64,000 nucleotides of DNA. Origin: Bipolaris cookei (taxonomy: Eukaryota > Ascomycota > Dothideomycetes > Pleosporales > Pleosporaceae). Below, in pieces: positions 47,601 to 60,016 of this stretch. The stretch lies in the NCBI GenBank assembly GCA_002286855.1, contig NRSV01000006.1, positions 62,001 through 126,000 of the forward strand. Direction: 5' to 3'. Under the pieces are notes generated by a model. The model saw only the letters and a list, made by a program, of their open reading frames with translations. It was not told the DNA's origin and ran no database searches. Numbering within the stretch: position 1 is the first letter of the stretch; every line of letters starts with the position of its first letter. Position numbers and translations under genes: made by a program.

Positions 47601-47962
47601 AAGATCCGCGGCCTTCTAGTAGACATCGACGTCTTGCACACTGTACTGGAGATGCAGGAACACCCATTGAGAAGTCTTTGCAGGTCAAGCCAAAGAAAGT
47701 CCGACATCTTTCCAGTCACATGATTGGCATACCACGTTCGGAATCTGCAAGATGTGTGGTACAGAGAACTCGTTCTCATGAATTAGCAGCAAAAGTATTG
47801 CGTGTAGCACCTCCGCGCGTAGATGCTGAAACGAGCACTGAGAACAAGAAGATGAAGGTAGGACGGATGAAGGGCCGCGAAATCAAGTCGGATTCACCAT
47901 GCGCCACCCCTTCAAGGAAGTTCTTGAAAAGCAAGAACAGAATATTTAATCTTTTCCGATAA
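44639..47962 (+). CDS. Rho guanine-nucleotide exchange factor with DH domain and PH-like region
   Basis: Three exons: 44639-45715, 45767-46123, 46172-47962; introns 51 and 48 bp; 1,074 aa. Intron 2 uses a weak donor GTTCGC but keeps phase and joins NNH to MKRFFTYEEY. The first ~340 residues are polar and probably disordered. The DH domain starts at RRKVVEELISSEESYIADIKVLINDYF, runs through a long loop containing ~80 non-conserved residues, and carries the core helix FSDLLIKPIQRVCKYPLLFDDL. A PH-like part (VLLCGVLHVAYQTPDRIKGSYMVCVLYKSCLVLATAS) follows, and the last ~350 residues are Ser/Arg-rich and basic, ending KSKNRIFNLFR. DH domains load GTP on Rho, Rac or Cdc42 to steer polarity and wall growth. 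The exact GTPase is unknown; it is not a clear Rom2, Cdc24 or Tus1 by layout. The frame also opens 36 codons upstream (ATG 44531). Confidence 0.85.
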
Positions 47963-48784
47963 CTTTAAATGCATACTGGTGTGGATGGTCGGGTTGGATC
48001 ATGGCGCCCGCAGGTAATGACGGGGGAGGTGCGAAGCGAACAAGCTTCTTCTATGATGGAGCTATCACGACCTAACGATACACTATATCCTTGCGGTAAC
48101 AGTGAGATAAGATATGGATATTACGACCGACACGATAGACAACAGAATACGCACAACATGATGGCGATCAAATGATAATAATGCAAGGCACCCCCAGGAA
48201 CCTGAGAATCGGTGGTGATGGTATGACGTCATTGGCTGTGCTGTGGGGTTGAGCTGACACGCGATCGTGTGATGGAGGGATCCATTGCAAAAAGACACGT
48301 ATATTTGGATAGCAACAACAAGGCTAGAACCAACAACGTCATCTCTAGATATGAAACGTGGCATGATTCTTTTTTCCTTCTTGGTACATCTGTGCGAGAT
48401 TCAGTTTGGTGAGAGGGGAAAATGTCTATATAATCGTGTTTGTTTTGGTCAAACGTTGACAATGAGATCGCAGGCCAGCCAAAGCCCCGCCCGTCAGCCT
48501 CAAGTTCCGGCATGAGCCGCAAGGCTAGTCACGGTATGAGGGCTTGCGTATCCCCATATTTTGACTTTAGTATGCCATGCTTCGAGAACGTAGGTCCAAG
48601 CTTGGCAATGACGTAGTGTCTCCGGTCATAGCTCAAGAGCTTGCTAAATAGCCCCTCCAAAGCTTCCCCTCCATCCACCACCACACTTTCACATAACACA
48701 CATACTCAGCTTTAGCATTCAAGCTACCTCTCTACTTCATTCAATAATTTCCTTAAACCGATCAAACCCGACACATTAGCAACA
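47963..48784. other. Intergenic region upstream of the Rtc3-like gene
   Basis: 820 bp with no credible gene. Its right end is a pyrimidine-rich, A-rich leader typical of a highly expressed fungal gene. Confidence 0.5.
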
Positions 48785-49349
48785 ATGGCTCGCGGAAACT
48801 CTCCTCAGACTCAAGTCTTCTACAAGGGTAGCAACGGCGATCAGTTCACCGTCTTCGTTGAGAGCGAGGAGCAGTTTAAGAAGTGGAAAGCCGACAGCAG
48901 TATTCCCATGACCGAGGTTGTGGCTGGCTGGAAGATCATGGTTCCCGAGTAGGTTCTTCTCTGTGCTGTTGCACTCCGCTCAAAGTGAAGCTCTAGAGTT
49001 GTTTGTTCGGCGCTGAACAGAACCACCTACTGCATGGAGAGCTTCACTGGGTGATGATGCACAGAAATGAAATGCATCATGAACAAATTAGTTAACAATT
49101 CACAAATAGACACGGCAAGCAAGGCATTCTCAACACCGCCAGTAAGAGCCAACTTGAGAATGAGTTCGGCACCAGCAACGAGGATGAGGTTATGAAGAAG
49201 ATCCTCACTGACGGCAGTGTCCAATCTTCCGAGGTGAGTAGCTCCTTTCTCTCTCTCCATACTCTCTGGTCACTGACATGAACGGTATACAGAACTCGGA
49301 ACGCATCGGCATCACCAACGAGACTCAGGGCCCACGTGTCGCCCACTAG
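48785..49349 (+). CDS. rtc3: Rtc3-like single-domain SBDS-fold protein
   Basis: Three exons: 48785-48948, 49110-49233, 49293-49349; introns 161 and 59 bp; 114 aa. The sequence QVFYKGSNGDQFTVFVESEEQFKKWKADSSIPMTEVV...HGKQGILNTASKSQLENEFGTSNEDEVMKKIL matches the N-terminal (FYSH) fold of Shwachman-Bodian-Diamond protein, alone as in yeast Rtc3/Hgi1 (about 110 aa). Rtc3 is implicated in RNA metabolism and stress, with no defined biochemical activity. The first intron is three times longer than most in the window. Family call is firm, function is not. Confidence 0.9.
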
Positions 49350-49786
49350 GCGCGTTCCATCTAGCTTCTTTGAGAAGCAGTGAAGATGACTCGACTTCTT
49401 ACCACTTCGATATGATATCATGATTTGCAATGACAGCTCGCTCCTGGCCTGGAAGATTGGTCGGCTGGCTAGAAAGGGTACACAGTTTGCAAGATCTGTG
49501 CTGAAAAGCCAGACGATTGCACCCAATTATTTACAAAGCAAATAATTTATGGATGAATGAAAGATAATTAATTATCCACATGACATTTGGCTGTTTTAGA
49601 CCCAGAACTTGATTGGCATTTGAGACATGCATCATGCAGATTCATAGAGTATGTGGTATTCATGACTAATGACAGCAATGTGACAGTTTTTATGGATACC
49701 GCGAATTATCAACCGCGTATGTAGGAAACATGGCTTTGATTTTATCAAATCTAGAGTGAGAGGTAGTAGTGCAACCACTGCTAATC
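49350..49786. other. Intergenic region between convergent genes
   Basis: About 440 bp, AT-rich near 49530-49580, fitting two converging 3' UTRs. No gene was seen. Confidence 0.5.
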
Positions 49787-51297
49787 TCAATAAGAACATT
49801 TACCACAATACCCACAGTCGTCAGCCGAGCATGCAGTGTAATCCGGCTCCGTACCTGAATCATTGGCAGAATCATAGTCCCGATCGTACCGACTGCTCAA
49901 CCCAAAATCCTCGTCGTCGTCGTCATCAAGTCCATTTACTGGAGAATCAGTACGCCAAGCTCCCTCGTCTTTCCCATTCTCCTCCCATCGCTCCCTCAAA
50001 TGCCACGGCAACGCCTCCACCCCCTCCCCATACTGCATCCTAATCTCCAAATTCTCCCTCCCTGGACAATAAACCTCCAACAACTCCCCACTACTACCCT
50101 TCTCCCTAGCAATCCTCACCACATCCCCCAGCAGCACCGCAAACTTCTGAATGCCGTCTTCATTCTCCTTCGCCCAATCTTCGACTTCACTTTCTACATT
50201 CCGTACGCTAATATCGGTGAATAACCCTGCACCATCGTGGTATGCGAGGACGAAGTTTGGGATTTGCTTGAGCCAGAGTTGCGGGAGGATGTCTGCCATG
50301 TCTATTTTCTTTCCGTGTCTGCCTGAGCGGGTTTTGAGGTCGAAGAGGGCGGTTTGAGGGATTGCAGTGCCGGAGGTTTTGATGGTGAGAGTGGGGGAAT
50401 TGGGGCGGGAGGATATGAGGAGGTTTTGGAGGGAGAGGAGGAGTTTTTTGTCGTCGTCGTCGTCGCGAGGTGGAGTGATGGCTCCAGGGGAGGGGGAGGG
50501 GATGTAGCCGTCGCTTTCAAAGCGGAGGAGATGGGTGAGGCCACCGAATGTGTAGCGGATGATGCGTTGGTGGGATATGGAGTTTTTAGGGTCGCTCCAG
50601 GTGGTGTAGGCTTCGGGGAAGGTGTGGCCATAGCCTCGGACGCCTTCGATGAGTTGCTTGGGGTCGTTTTCTTTGCGGATGAGGAAGACTGTGCGGTTGA
50701 TTACTTGGAGGTTGAAGCGGAAGGGTTTTTCAATGTCGCGGGCGAAGCGGAGGAGGTTTCCTAGTGTGCTGCCACAAGCGAAGATGTCGATGTCGTCAGT
50801 GTGGTAGGAAGGGTCTTGTTCGAGCACGGCATGGACGACGGGTTCCATGGGGTAGGAAGGGTACTTTGCGGCGTTTAGGTCGCGGAAGTATTGGCCGTTG
50901 TCTTCTTTTAGACGTTGTGGTTCTGTGAGAGGCGTCCATTGTGGGGGTTTGCCTGGGGAGGTTTTAGAGTTAGACATATGCGTACAAAAATGGACTCTGG
51001 AAATGACGGTGTGAAAGGAGACTTGCCTGGTACGATAATAGTAGGATTTTCGTCGTTTGTCCAGTTGTAGGATGCAACATACTCGCAACCAGATATCTGG
51101 GTAGAGCGTGGGGTAGTGTTCGCTCCCACGTCAAGGTCTGACGCGCGGATCGTCTCGACGAGATCTCCAAGAGGGTGTTTCCTCAGGTCAGGCTTCGTTT
51201 GTTCCCTGGGATTGCTGAAATGTGGATATTTACCGCCTCGGCCCTGTCCTCGCCGTGGAGCAAAGCCGCCTCTGCTGGTGCCTGCGAATGGATTCAT
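49787..51297 (-). CDS. Conserved fungal protein of unknown function (often labelled geranylgeranyl pyrophosphate synthetase-like)
   Basis: Two exons, 51297-51027 and 50952-49787; 478 aa. The intron has a GC donor (G|GCAAGT) and AG acceptor, 74 bp, with a CTAAC branch site. The N-terminus is Arg/Gly-rich (RGGFAPRRGQGRGGKYP, RGG-like). The body includes CEYVASYNW, WTPLTEPQRLKEDNGQYFRDLNAAKYPSYPMEPVV, DIDIFACGSTLGNLLRFAR and RRIIRYTFGGLTHLLRFESDGY-type blocks (here QRIIRYTFGG). The tail is acidic with clustered cysteines (TACSADDCGYCGKCSY). Database relatives recalled for such sequences carry the isoprenoid-synthase label, but no DDxxD prenyl-diphosphate motif in the right context is visible, so that label should not be trusted. 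The RGG start and terminal Cys cluster might suggest RNA or metal binding; this is inference. Confidence 0.8.
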
Positions 51298-51786
51298 CGT
51301 GGCAGTGTTTGAAATAGGATCAAAAAAGAATGAAATCAATGCTGGGCTATTATTTTGGCTAGGAACTGAGTCCTGGTTTCAAGGCTTCTTCCCTGGAAAG
51401 ACGACGGCAAGCTGCTCTTAATCAGTTCATGCTGCCTGGACAAGGCTGAGGCACTTGCGGCGTGGTTTGCTCAACATACACAATGGATGGCAAAGCGCAC
51501 CGCTGATAGGCGTCGATCCGTCTGGATCCCACTACGCCATGCATGCAAATATATCGAATTGCTTTGCCGCATTGTAGAGGGCTAGGTTTATCTTCCAATC
51601 ATTTGCACAGCCTGCTATCAGAGAAGCGTCTCGTATGCGCTGGGCCTTGTGCTACCAAGTCACCCATTATGCCTTGAGTAGTTCAAAAGAACCAAAAATC
51701 TTCAGGAAATACATGCAGAAAATATACAACTTTTAACTTCTTTGAAACAAAATCATTTCTCTGCACGACACTAGCCACTCACACAC
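51298..51786. promoter_or_regulatory. Divergent promoter region
   Basis: 490 bp between the divergent starts of the unknown-function gene and the helicase-AAA gene. No gene was seen. Confidence 0.5.
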
Positions 51787-54700
51787 ATGGCGGATCAACC
51801 AGCTACAGCAAAGCGAGCTGCGGGGCTGACGAAGCTCTTCAACGCCATCATCCATGGACATCGCGAACTCAAGACAGCAGCTGATAGCAGCCGATTCCTG
51901 GAAGCGCTGTGTGCCCAGGAGGATGCGTCCAAGTGCGTGGAGTGTTTGGTCGCAGCTCCTGCAGGCCTGGGCGCGGTTGCAAAGGCGTTCCGTTTCTCAG
52001 GCGATGGCGCTTTCCTTAACGGCTTGGCCTCTTCCGTCCTTCTACATCTCTCTCAACCATCCGTCAAACAACTTTACGGCGGTCAATTCCTTGAGCGCGT
52101 TCTGGAGGCTATTGTGCAACCTCCTACATTCTGGAATACGCTTGTGCAGGCACATGCTACGGATCTTCTCTCCGTAGACGGCACGCGCGCCTTTGCGTGG
52201 TTGTTGCTTGAGCTGTTATCCAGTCGCTCCAATGACATACCAGATGTGCGACCCATCGCTGAAAAAGTCACCAGCGATAAGTTGCTCATCGGTGCGGAGT
52301 CTCTGGAAGTCCGCAATCTGGGCCAGAAGATCAAGCACGTCCTAGAAAGCACATCTGATGATTCTGTCGATGGCCCCGGTGGCAGACACGACAATGACAA
52401 AGCGGATTATCGCAAAATCAAACTCTTGCCAACACCAGATGAATTTGTATCAGACGCGCAGCCGTTCTACAGGCGCGCAGATGTTGTCGCTTCGGCTGCT
52501 CCAGAAGGCCGCAGCCTGATGCATCTCGACAATCAGTTTCGCCTGCTTCGCGAGGATCTTTTGGGTGAATTGCGCAGCGACTTTCACATTGCCATTGGCA
52601 AGAAGAAGGGGCGACGCAAAGTGGTGCTCGAAAATCTGCAATACGCTGGTATTGAATGTGGTCCAGATAGGAAACGCAAGCCCTGCTCGTTGAGGCTTCG
52701 TTGTCCAAAGGGTATCCCTCAACTACGCAACCTGAAACACGTAGCTGATCGTAAGAAGGAACTCGCCAAAAACAAAAACATCTTGAAGCACCTATCTCTT
52801 GGATGTCTTGTCAGCGACGAACAGCTTATCGCTTTTGCATATGTAGACCGCGATGAGGACCTTCTTGCTCAGGACCCCGCTGTAATTGTACTCCGGATCG
52901 ACGCTAGCTCCTTTGGCAAGGTTTTGATGGCGTGCAAGATCGCCCAAGATCTTTCCTTTGTGCAAGTTGATACTGCTGTGTTTTCCTATGAGCCAATCCT
53001 GAAATGCCTCCAATCTCTCAACGAACTACCGCTGGACGAGCAGCTACTCAATCTCACACCGGATTCTGCGGAAGCAGTCTCAGGTATACAACCAACCAAT
53101 ATCATCAACAAAATTCGAAAGAACTGGGACAAAGATCTACAGGAAATTGTCGATAGCACGCACTCTATCAACTTGGACCAAGCTCAAGCAGAATCGTTAT
53201 TGGCTGGTCTCATGAAAAGAGTAAGTCTTATACAAGGTCCGCCTGGTACCGGTAAAAGCTTCATTGGTGCGCTCATCGCCAAAATCTTGCACGACCATAC
53301 CAGAGAGACTATACTTGTTCTTACTTACACCAACCATGCCCTTGATCAGTTCCTCGAGGACATACAAAAAGCTGGCGTACCGTCCCAGTCAATTGTGCGA
53401 CTTGGCTCCCAGTCTACCGCTGCCACTCGAGCATTGACCATCAGAGAACAGCCAAACAACTACAAAATGACCCCCCAAGCATGGCATAGCATCCAAGAAC
53501 AGAGAGCCAAAGAAGACTCATATTATGCCTCTCTTCATACTAAAGTAGCGGCGTTTGCTTCGGTGCAATTTGATCACAAAGCCATCCTCGAGTACCTGGA
53601 GTTTTCAGAGGATTCAGAGTATTTTGATGCATTTGTAGTCCCGGACAACATTGACGGCATGATACTCATGGGCAAGAACAACAAGCAGGTTGACGAATAC
53701 TATTTAGTGAAAAGATGGCTTGGAGGCGAAGATGCCGGCGTATTTGCTTGCGACGCAGTACAACACTATCCTCACATCTGGCAAACCTCGTTACAGTCAC
53801 GGATGAACCGTCAGATGAAGTGGCGCAAAGCAATACTGGAAGAGCAGCTTGCCGAAATCTCCAATCTGGTGGACAAATATAACACATGTCGCGCTCAGAT
53901 TGACAGTCTATATCGCCAGAAGGATTTTCATGTGCTCAATAACAAGCGGGTTATCGGATGCACTACCACGGCTGCTGCTATGTACACGGACGAGATCAGA
54001 AAAGCGGCACCTGGTATCATATTGGTAGAAGAAGCTGGAGAAATACTCGAGAGCCATGTGCTGACAGCACTGTCATCATCTTCCAAGCAACTCATCTTGA
54101 TCGGCGATCACAAACAACTTCGACCCAAGGTAAACAATTACGAGCTGACCGTGGAAAAAGGTGAAGGCTTCGATCTGAACGTCTCTTTGTTTGAACGGCT
54201 GGTACTTAGTGGTTTTCCACATACTACGCTCATCAAACAGCACCGCATGCGCCCAGAAATGTCATCGCTCGTCAGGTCACTCACCTATCCAGAACTGGAA
54301 GACGCCGAGAAAACCAAAGGTCGGCCAGCACTGCGCGGTTTCCAAGACAATGTGATGTTTGTATCACATGCGCACCCGGAGCTCAACGCGGTACAGATCG
54401 CTGACCGGCGTGACGGTGGTGCCAAATCCAGCAAGGAGAACAAACACGAGGCTGAAATGGTTCTCAAATGCGTGCGCTACCTCGGACAGCAAGGTTATGG
54501 CACAGGGGAAATTGTAATACTGACTCCCTATCTCGGCCAGCTGTATTTACTTTTGAATACACTGTCCACAGACAACGACCCTATATTGAATGATCTGGAC
54601 TCGTACGAGTTGCTACAAGCGGGTCTGATAACACCGGCTAGTGCAAACATCGCGAAACGCAAGCTTCGCATATCGACGATTGGTGAGTAACCGCACTCCG

Positions 54701-57700
54701 CTCTCAAAACGCTCTAACACCACTTCAGACAACTACCAAGGCGAGGAGAGCGATATAGTTATTGCCTGTCTCACAAGGAGTAACGAGATTGGAGACATTG
54801 GCTTCATGTCGTCCCCTCAGCGTGTTAATGTGTTGCTATCACGAGCACGCAACGCCCTTATAATGATTGGAAATCCAGAAACTTTCATGAACAGTCGCAA
54901 AGGCAAGGAGGTGTGGGTTCCACTCATGAATCAGCTGAAGCGAGATGGTCATGTCTATGATGGCTTTCCTGTTAAATGCGAACAACACCCAGACAAAACC
55001 GAGCTTTTGACTAAGAAAGAGCATTTTGATTTGTTTTGCCCTGATGGAGGCTGTTCCGAGCCATGGTATGTACAATTTCCGGATATATTGGCCAAAGCTA
55101 ACAAGATCAGCGGCAAACTTCTCAACTGCGGTGTTCATACCTGTCCAAACAAATGCCATCAGTTGCAGGATCATTCAAAGATGGATTGCAAGGCTATCGT
55201 ATCTTCTACATGTTCCAACAATCACAAGGTGACAAGGAAATGCCATGAAAAGGCTTCGGCGCATTGTCGAAAATGCGAGGCGGAGGTGCGGGCGCAGGAA
55301 AAGAAACGCCAACGAAACCACGAATTGGATAAGGAACGTCAGGCTAAACAGCAAGCATACGCTACACGTTTGGCAGAAGTCGAAGAAGAAATCGAGCATA
55401 GAAAGCGTATCTTGAGGGAGCAAGCCGATGAGCAGGATCGCCAGCAGACGTTGAGACAAAAGAAGCAAGATCTTCACAACCTGCAAGAGAAGATTAAACG
55501 TCCTGGACAACAAGCAGCTCCGTCAGCTTCGCCTCCCAGCTCCTCAGCTATTTCATCGAGTAAAACCAAAACATCAGACTATGACCCCGCAACTCCTACG
55601 GAGACAAAGACCGAAGCAGATCGTGCTACAGCCGGCAACAGTTCCCCTACTTCGGACCAGAACAAAATCCAATCCGATTGGAACAAGAGTGAGGCAAGAG
55701 ACGATTGGGAGTGGCAGAGGAAGTTTCAAGGTGCCGAGAATAAGGCACTGGACTCCCTAATACCTATGATAGGTGCGCTTCTCTATCTTTGCAATGCACA
55801 TGCGCTAACCCGCATTAGGGCTGGAATCCGTCAAACAGCAGTTCCTCGCAGTCAAAGCAAAAGTCGATACAGTAGTGCGCCAAAATGTATCACTAAATGG
55901 GGAAAGATTTGGTGCAGCTTTGCTTGGTAACCCTGGAACTGGTATGGCCGACATGTGTATACAAGACTAATTACTAACTCATTGAAGGTAAAACAACAGT
56001 AGCTCGTTACTATGCCCAGTTTCTGGTTGAAGTTGGTGCCCTTCCTGGGGATCACTTTATTGAGAGCACCGGATCAGCCCTCGCAAATGATGGCGTCTCT
56101 GCGTGTAAAGCTCACATAGAGACAATACTCAAGAACAGGGGCGGTGTTTTCTTTATCGACGAAGCATATCAGCTGGTTTCTGGAAACAGCCCTGGGGGCA
56201 AAGCAGTATTGGATTACCTGCTTGCAGAGATCGAGAACCTTACTGGCAAAGTCGTTTTCGTGCTGGCAGGTTACCACAAGCAGATGGAAGCCTTCTTCTC
56301 CCACAACCCTGGTATCCCAAGCCGCATACCAATCCGAATGGAGTTTCAGGATTACGAAGATCGGGAGTTGCAACAGATCTTTTGTCAATACATCCAGAAG
56401 AAGTACCGTGGGAAAATGATGATAGAAGATGGCATGGATGGTCTCTACGTTCGTATTGTGGCCCGACGGATCGGTCGTGGTCGCGGTCGCGATGGCTTTG
56501 GTAACGCGCGCGAGGTGCAGAACAAGATTTCACAGATCACAGAACGTCAGGCAAAGCGCCTTCACAAGCAGCGAAGAGCTGGTAAGATGCCGGATGACAA
56601 CCTGTTGACTAAAGAAGATTTGATCGGTCCAGAGCCTTCCTCAGTGCTCAAGAACAACGCCGCATGGGAGAAACTCCAAACACTCATCGGCTTGGGTTCT
56701 GTCAAAGAATCAGTGCGCACTCTGCTCGACGGAATTCAGGCCAATTATCACCTCGAGTTGCAGGAGAAGCCAATCATCCAGTATTCTTTGAACCGCTGCT
56801 TCATTGGCTCACCAGGCACAGGTAAACGCTTGCCATGCACGGATGGTACGGAATGAATACTGACTTTGCGAAACATAGGAAAAACAAGCGTAGCCAAACT
56901 CTTCGGTAGAATTCTAGCTGACATGGGGCTTTTGTCAAGTGGCGAAGTCGTGGTCAAAAACCCTGCAGATTTCGTTGGCAACGTAATAGGCGGATCAGAA
57001 GCCAATACAAAAGCTATTCTAACGTCTACTGTTGGCAAGGTTCTGATTATCGATGAAGCCTACATGCTTGCCGGCGGCGGGAAGCCAGACATCTTCAAAA
57101 TCGCAGTCATTGATACGATTGTCGCCGAAATCCAGAGTACCGCAGGCGAAGATCGCTGTGTACTTTTACTGGGATACAAGGATCAGATGGAGGATATGTT
57201 CCGAGATGTCAATCCTGGACTTGCAAGACGTTTTCCGCTTGAGTCTGCTTTCGTCTTTGAAGACTTTAACGCAACGGACATACGCCGTATCTTTGATCTC
57301 AAGCTCAAGGATATTGGGTTCGATGCGACAGATCAAGCCAAGAAGGTAAGAACCAACGCCTGTAGACTTGCGATATACTCACACATAATCTTGTAGGTTG
57401 CTATGGATGTTGTAGAACGCGCACGTAATCGTCCGAACTTTGGAAACGCGGGAGAAGTCGATATCATTTTGGACCGTGCCAAGGCATCACACCAGAAGCA
57501 TATCTCTGCAGGCAAGGTGAAGAAGTTTGGCAAGTTCGAAGCCATCGATTTTGATCCTGACTTTGACCGGGGCGAACGGGCCGCAACTAACCTACAGGCA
57601 CTCTTCCAAGATGTTGTGGGATGTGAGGAGCTCATCAAGCAGTTTGACGGTTATCAAACTACTGCCGCCAACATGAAAGCTCTCGGGATGGATCCTCGCG

Positions 57701-59082
57701 AACAGTTACCCTTCAACTTCCTTTTCAAAGGCCCGCCTGGTACTGGTAAGACAACTACAGCTGCAAAAATGGGGAAAATATTCTACGACATGGGTTTCCT
57801 CAGTCAGGCCAAAGTGGAGGAATGCTCTGCCACTGATCTAATTGGGCAATATATTGGACACACGGGACCAAAGGTGCAGAAGCTCATGGAAAAAGCCATG
57901 GGTAAAATTCTTTTCATCGATGAGGCTTATCGGCTCACTGAAGGCCAGTTTGCAACCGAAGCGATGGACGAGTTGGTCGACTGTTTGACTAAAGAAAGGT
58001 TCGCGCGGAAACTTATTGTGATTTTGGCCGGCTACGACAAGGACATCGACCGACTGATGAGTATGAATCCTGGCCTTACCAGCCGTTTCTCTGAAACGGT
58101 TGTGTTCAAGCATCTGGAGCCAGCTACTTGCTTTGAGCTACTGAACAAGGTGCTCGGCGACCTCCAGAGGAAAAAGAAAGCACCACTCGACATCTCTGTT
58201 ATCGATCCCCCCTCGGAGGAATTGAGAAAACAGTTGCTAGAGCTATTTAGGAAATTGTCGGTCTTGGAATCGTGGGGTAACGCTCGCGATGTGAAATCTC
58301 TTGCCAGGAGCATGTTCCAGCGACTAATTTCTACAGCTGTTCCTCCCATTACCAGTCTCGTCTTGACTGAAAGCATTGTCGTCGAGGAGATGAAAGCAAT
58401 GCTTAATGAGCGCTCTAAACGCAATGCTGCCGCAGGCACAAGTCGTTTTGCAAAACAGCCACCTCTGCGACCAACGTACCAGCCACAGTTGCAAGATGCT
58501 AGCCCATCAGGCCCACCAGATCCGAACGTTGGTACAGACTCTGCATCTCCACCTCCCCAGGCGCCGTCATCCGCTGGGAAGGAACTTGAACCGCAAAAAG
58601 ATACACCAAAACCAGCAGAGCAGAAGCCTGAGCCCGCCACTGAACTCGAAGATGATCTCTACTCTATGTTCAAGGCCAAGCGCGATCCAGGAGTGTCTGA
58701 CGAAGACTGGGAACAACTCGAACGCGATAAGTATGCCATGATTGCGAAAGAAAAAGAGTTTCGTCGCTTGCAAGAGGGGAAGCATAAAGAGGAGGAACGC
58801 ATCAGGGAGTTTATTCGTGCAGAAAAGGCTGCTGCTGATGAAAAGGAGCGACGTGCAAGGGAACAAGCGCGCATCGCAGCTGAGCTGGAGAGAAGACGTC
58901 GCGATGAAGAATTGGCTGCGATCGAGAGGAAGCGGCAGAAGGAGAAGGAGAGACAGAGCAAGCTGCGCATGTTGGGTCCGTGTCCAGCTGGCTACATGTG
59001 GATCAAGCAGGCCGTTGGGTACAGGTGTGCCGGTGGGAGTCATACGCTGTCTGACGATGCCGTTGATGCATACTGTCGCTGA
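51787..59082 (+). CDS. UPF1-like SF1 helicase fused to zinc-binding region and three CbxX-type AAA+ ATPase domains
   Basis: Six exons: 51787-54682, 54729-55772, 55819-55941, 55988-56821, 56879-57345, 57397-59082; introns 46, 46, 46, 57 and 51 bp; 2,349 aa. Residues 1-470 are an alpha-helical region without clear motif. SF1 helicase: Walker A QGPPGTGKSF (about 484-493), LTYTNHALDQ, VEEAGEI (Walker B-like, about 744), IGDHKQLRP, KQHRMRPEMSSL, TPYLGQL, and STIDNYQGEESDIVI (formed across intron 1), LSRARNALIMIG. A Cys/His-rich stretch (about 1060-1160: CEQHP, CGVHTCPNKCHQLQDHSKMDC, CHEKASAHCRKC) resembles NF-X1-type fingers and leads into a coiled coil. Three AAA+ domains follow with GNPGTGKTT/IDEAYQL, GSPGTGKTS/IDEAYML and GPPGTGKTT/IDEAYRL (Walker A near 1350, 1630, 1900). 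A charged coiled coil ends in a Cys-containing CPAGYMWIKQ module. All six Walker motifs look intact. Related fungal proteins exist; their substrate is unknown, with RNA surveillance or defence-like remodelling as possibilities. Confidence 0.9.
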
Positions 59083-60016
59083 GGGTGAAGCTGAGAGTGC
59101 ATCGCAGGATATTCATGGTTTTGTGTAGGAAGAGAGGGGTAGTGTGCTCCTACCCATTTGGTAGTGAACTTTTATCATTCGACACAATCATGGGCGCTAC
59201 GTTGTGGCGGACACTTTTCAACCCCACGCTTGGCAACCCTTACACGTGACGAGTTTCTGCCTTGACCCATGCTAGATCTTTCGTTTGTCGATGCTTCAGG
59301 TAGGGATGCTAAGCATAAACGTGTAAGTAGATAAAGTTGTGAACTCGAAACTTGAAAAGACGGCTGCAGGGACGTCGAGCAGACCGAGTGCCAGCCCTAC
59401 AACGAATCAAAAGAAGTCGTGCGTGTCAGCAATGCATATATGGGAGGTGTGTACGAATGATGTACACGATGTTGGAGAAGCTAGTCGTGGACTTGGGTCG
59501 CGATGACTTGCTGCGCCACGAAGTGTTGGAAGGTAGAGAGTGGGTGTGACGCGTCCAGAGACGTCAGCTAACCGATACTACAGTGACAATCAGATTAATA
59601 TGTTGCATGTGAAGGGGCAAACTCGTTGGAAAAATTGTAAAGAGACGGCTAGACAGGCGTGGGTATAGTGGCATTCACACACAAATTACTAGAATGCGGA
59701 GTGGCCGCGGGTGAGGGCAACAGCTCAGCCACAGGAAGTGTGATTCGCTGATACTCTGGGCATTTATGCCGCCACCCTCTTGACGTAACCGCCCAGGAGG
59801 CGCCGCAACACCAGTTGCGGCAAGCTGGGCACTCGACTCCCTGCCGCTTGCAATCCATAAAAAGGCCGTCATTCTGTCCTCGTGCCCCAAAATAGACGAT
59901 ACCCCCTCTTTCTTACCTGGTCCCTTAGAAATAGCCGCCCTGCAGCTTCTCCATATCATTCTCTCCCCCAACACCAACCTACACCGAATCCTCCCAAGAG
60001 TACTCCTCTCGCAAGC
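59083..60016. other. Intergenic region between helicase-AAA and spartin-like genes
   Basis: 930 bp, no credible gene. The frame of the next gene is open from 59882 (ATG) but this leader is Pro/Ser-rich and followed by a better start. Confidence 0.5.

Noticed and set aside
59882..60016. Upstream start for the spartin-like gene
   Set aside because: The 45 extra residues are leader-like; MSGHGDPRLLYTIGG starts right at the conserved domain.
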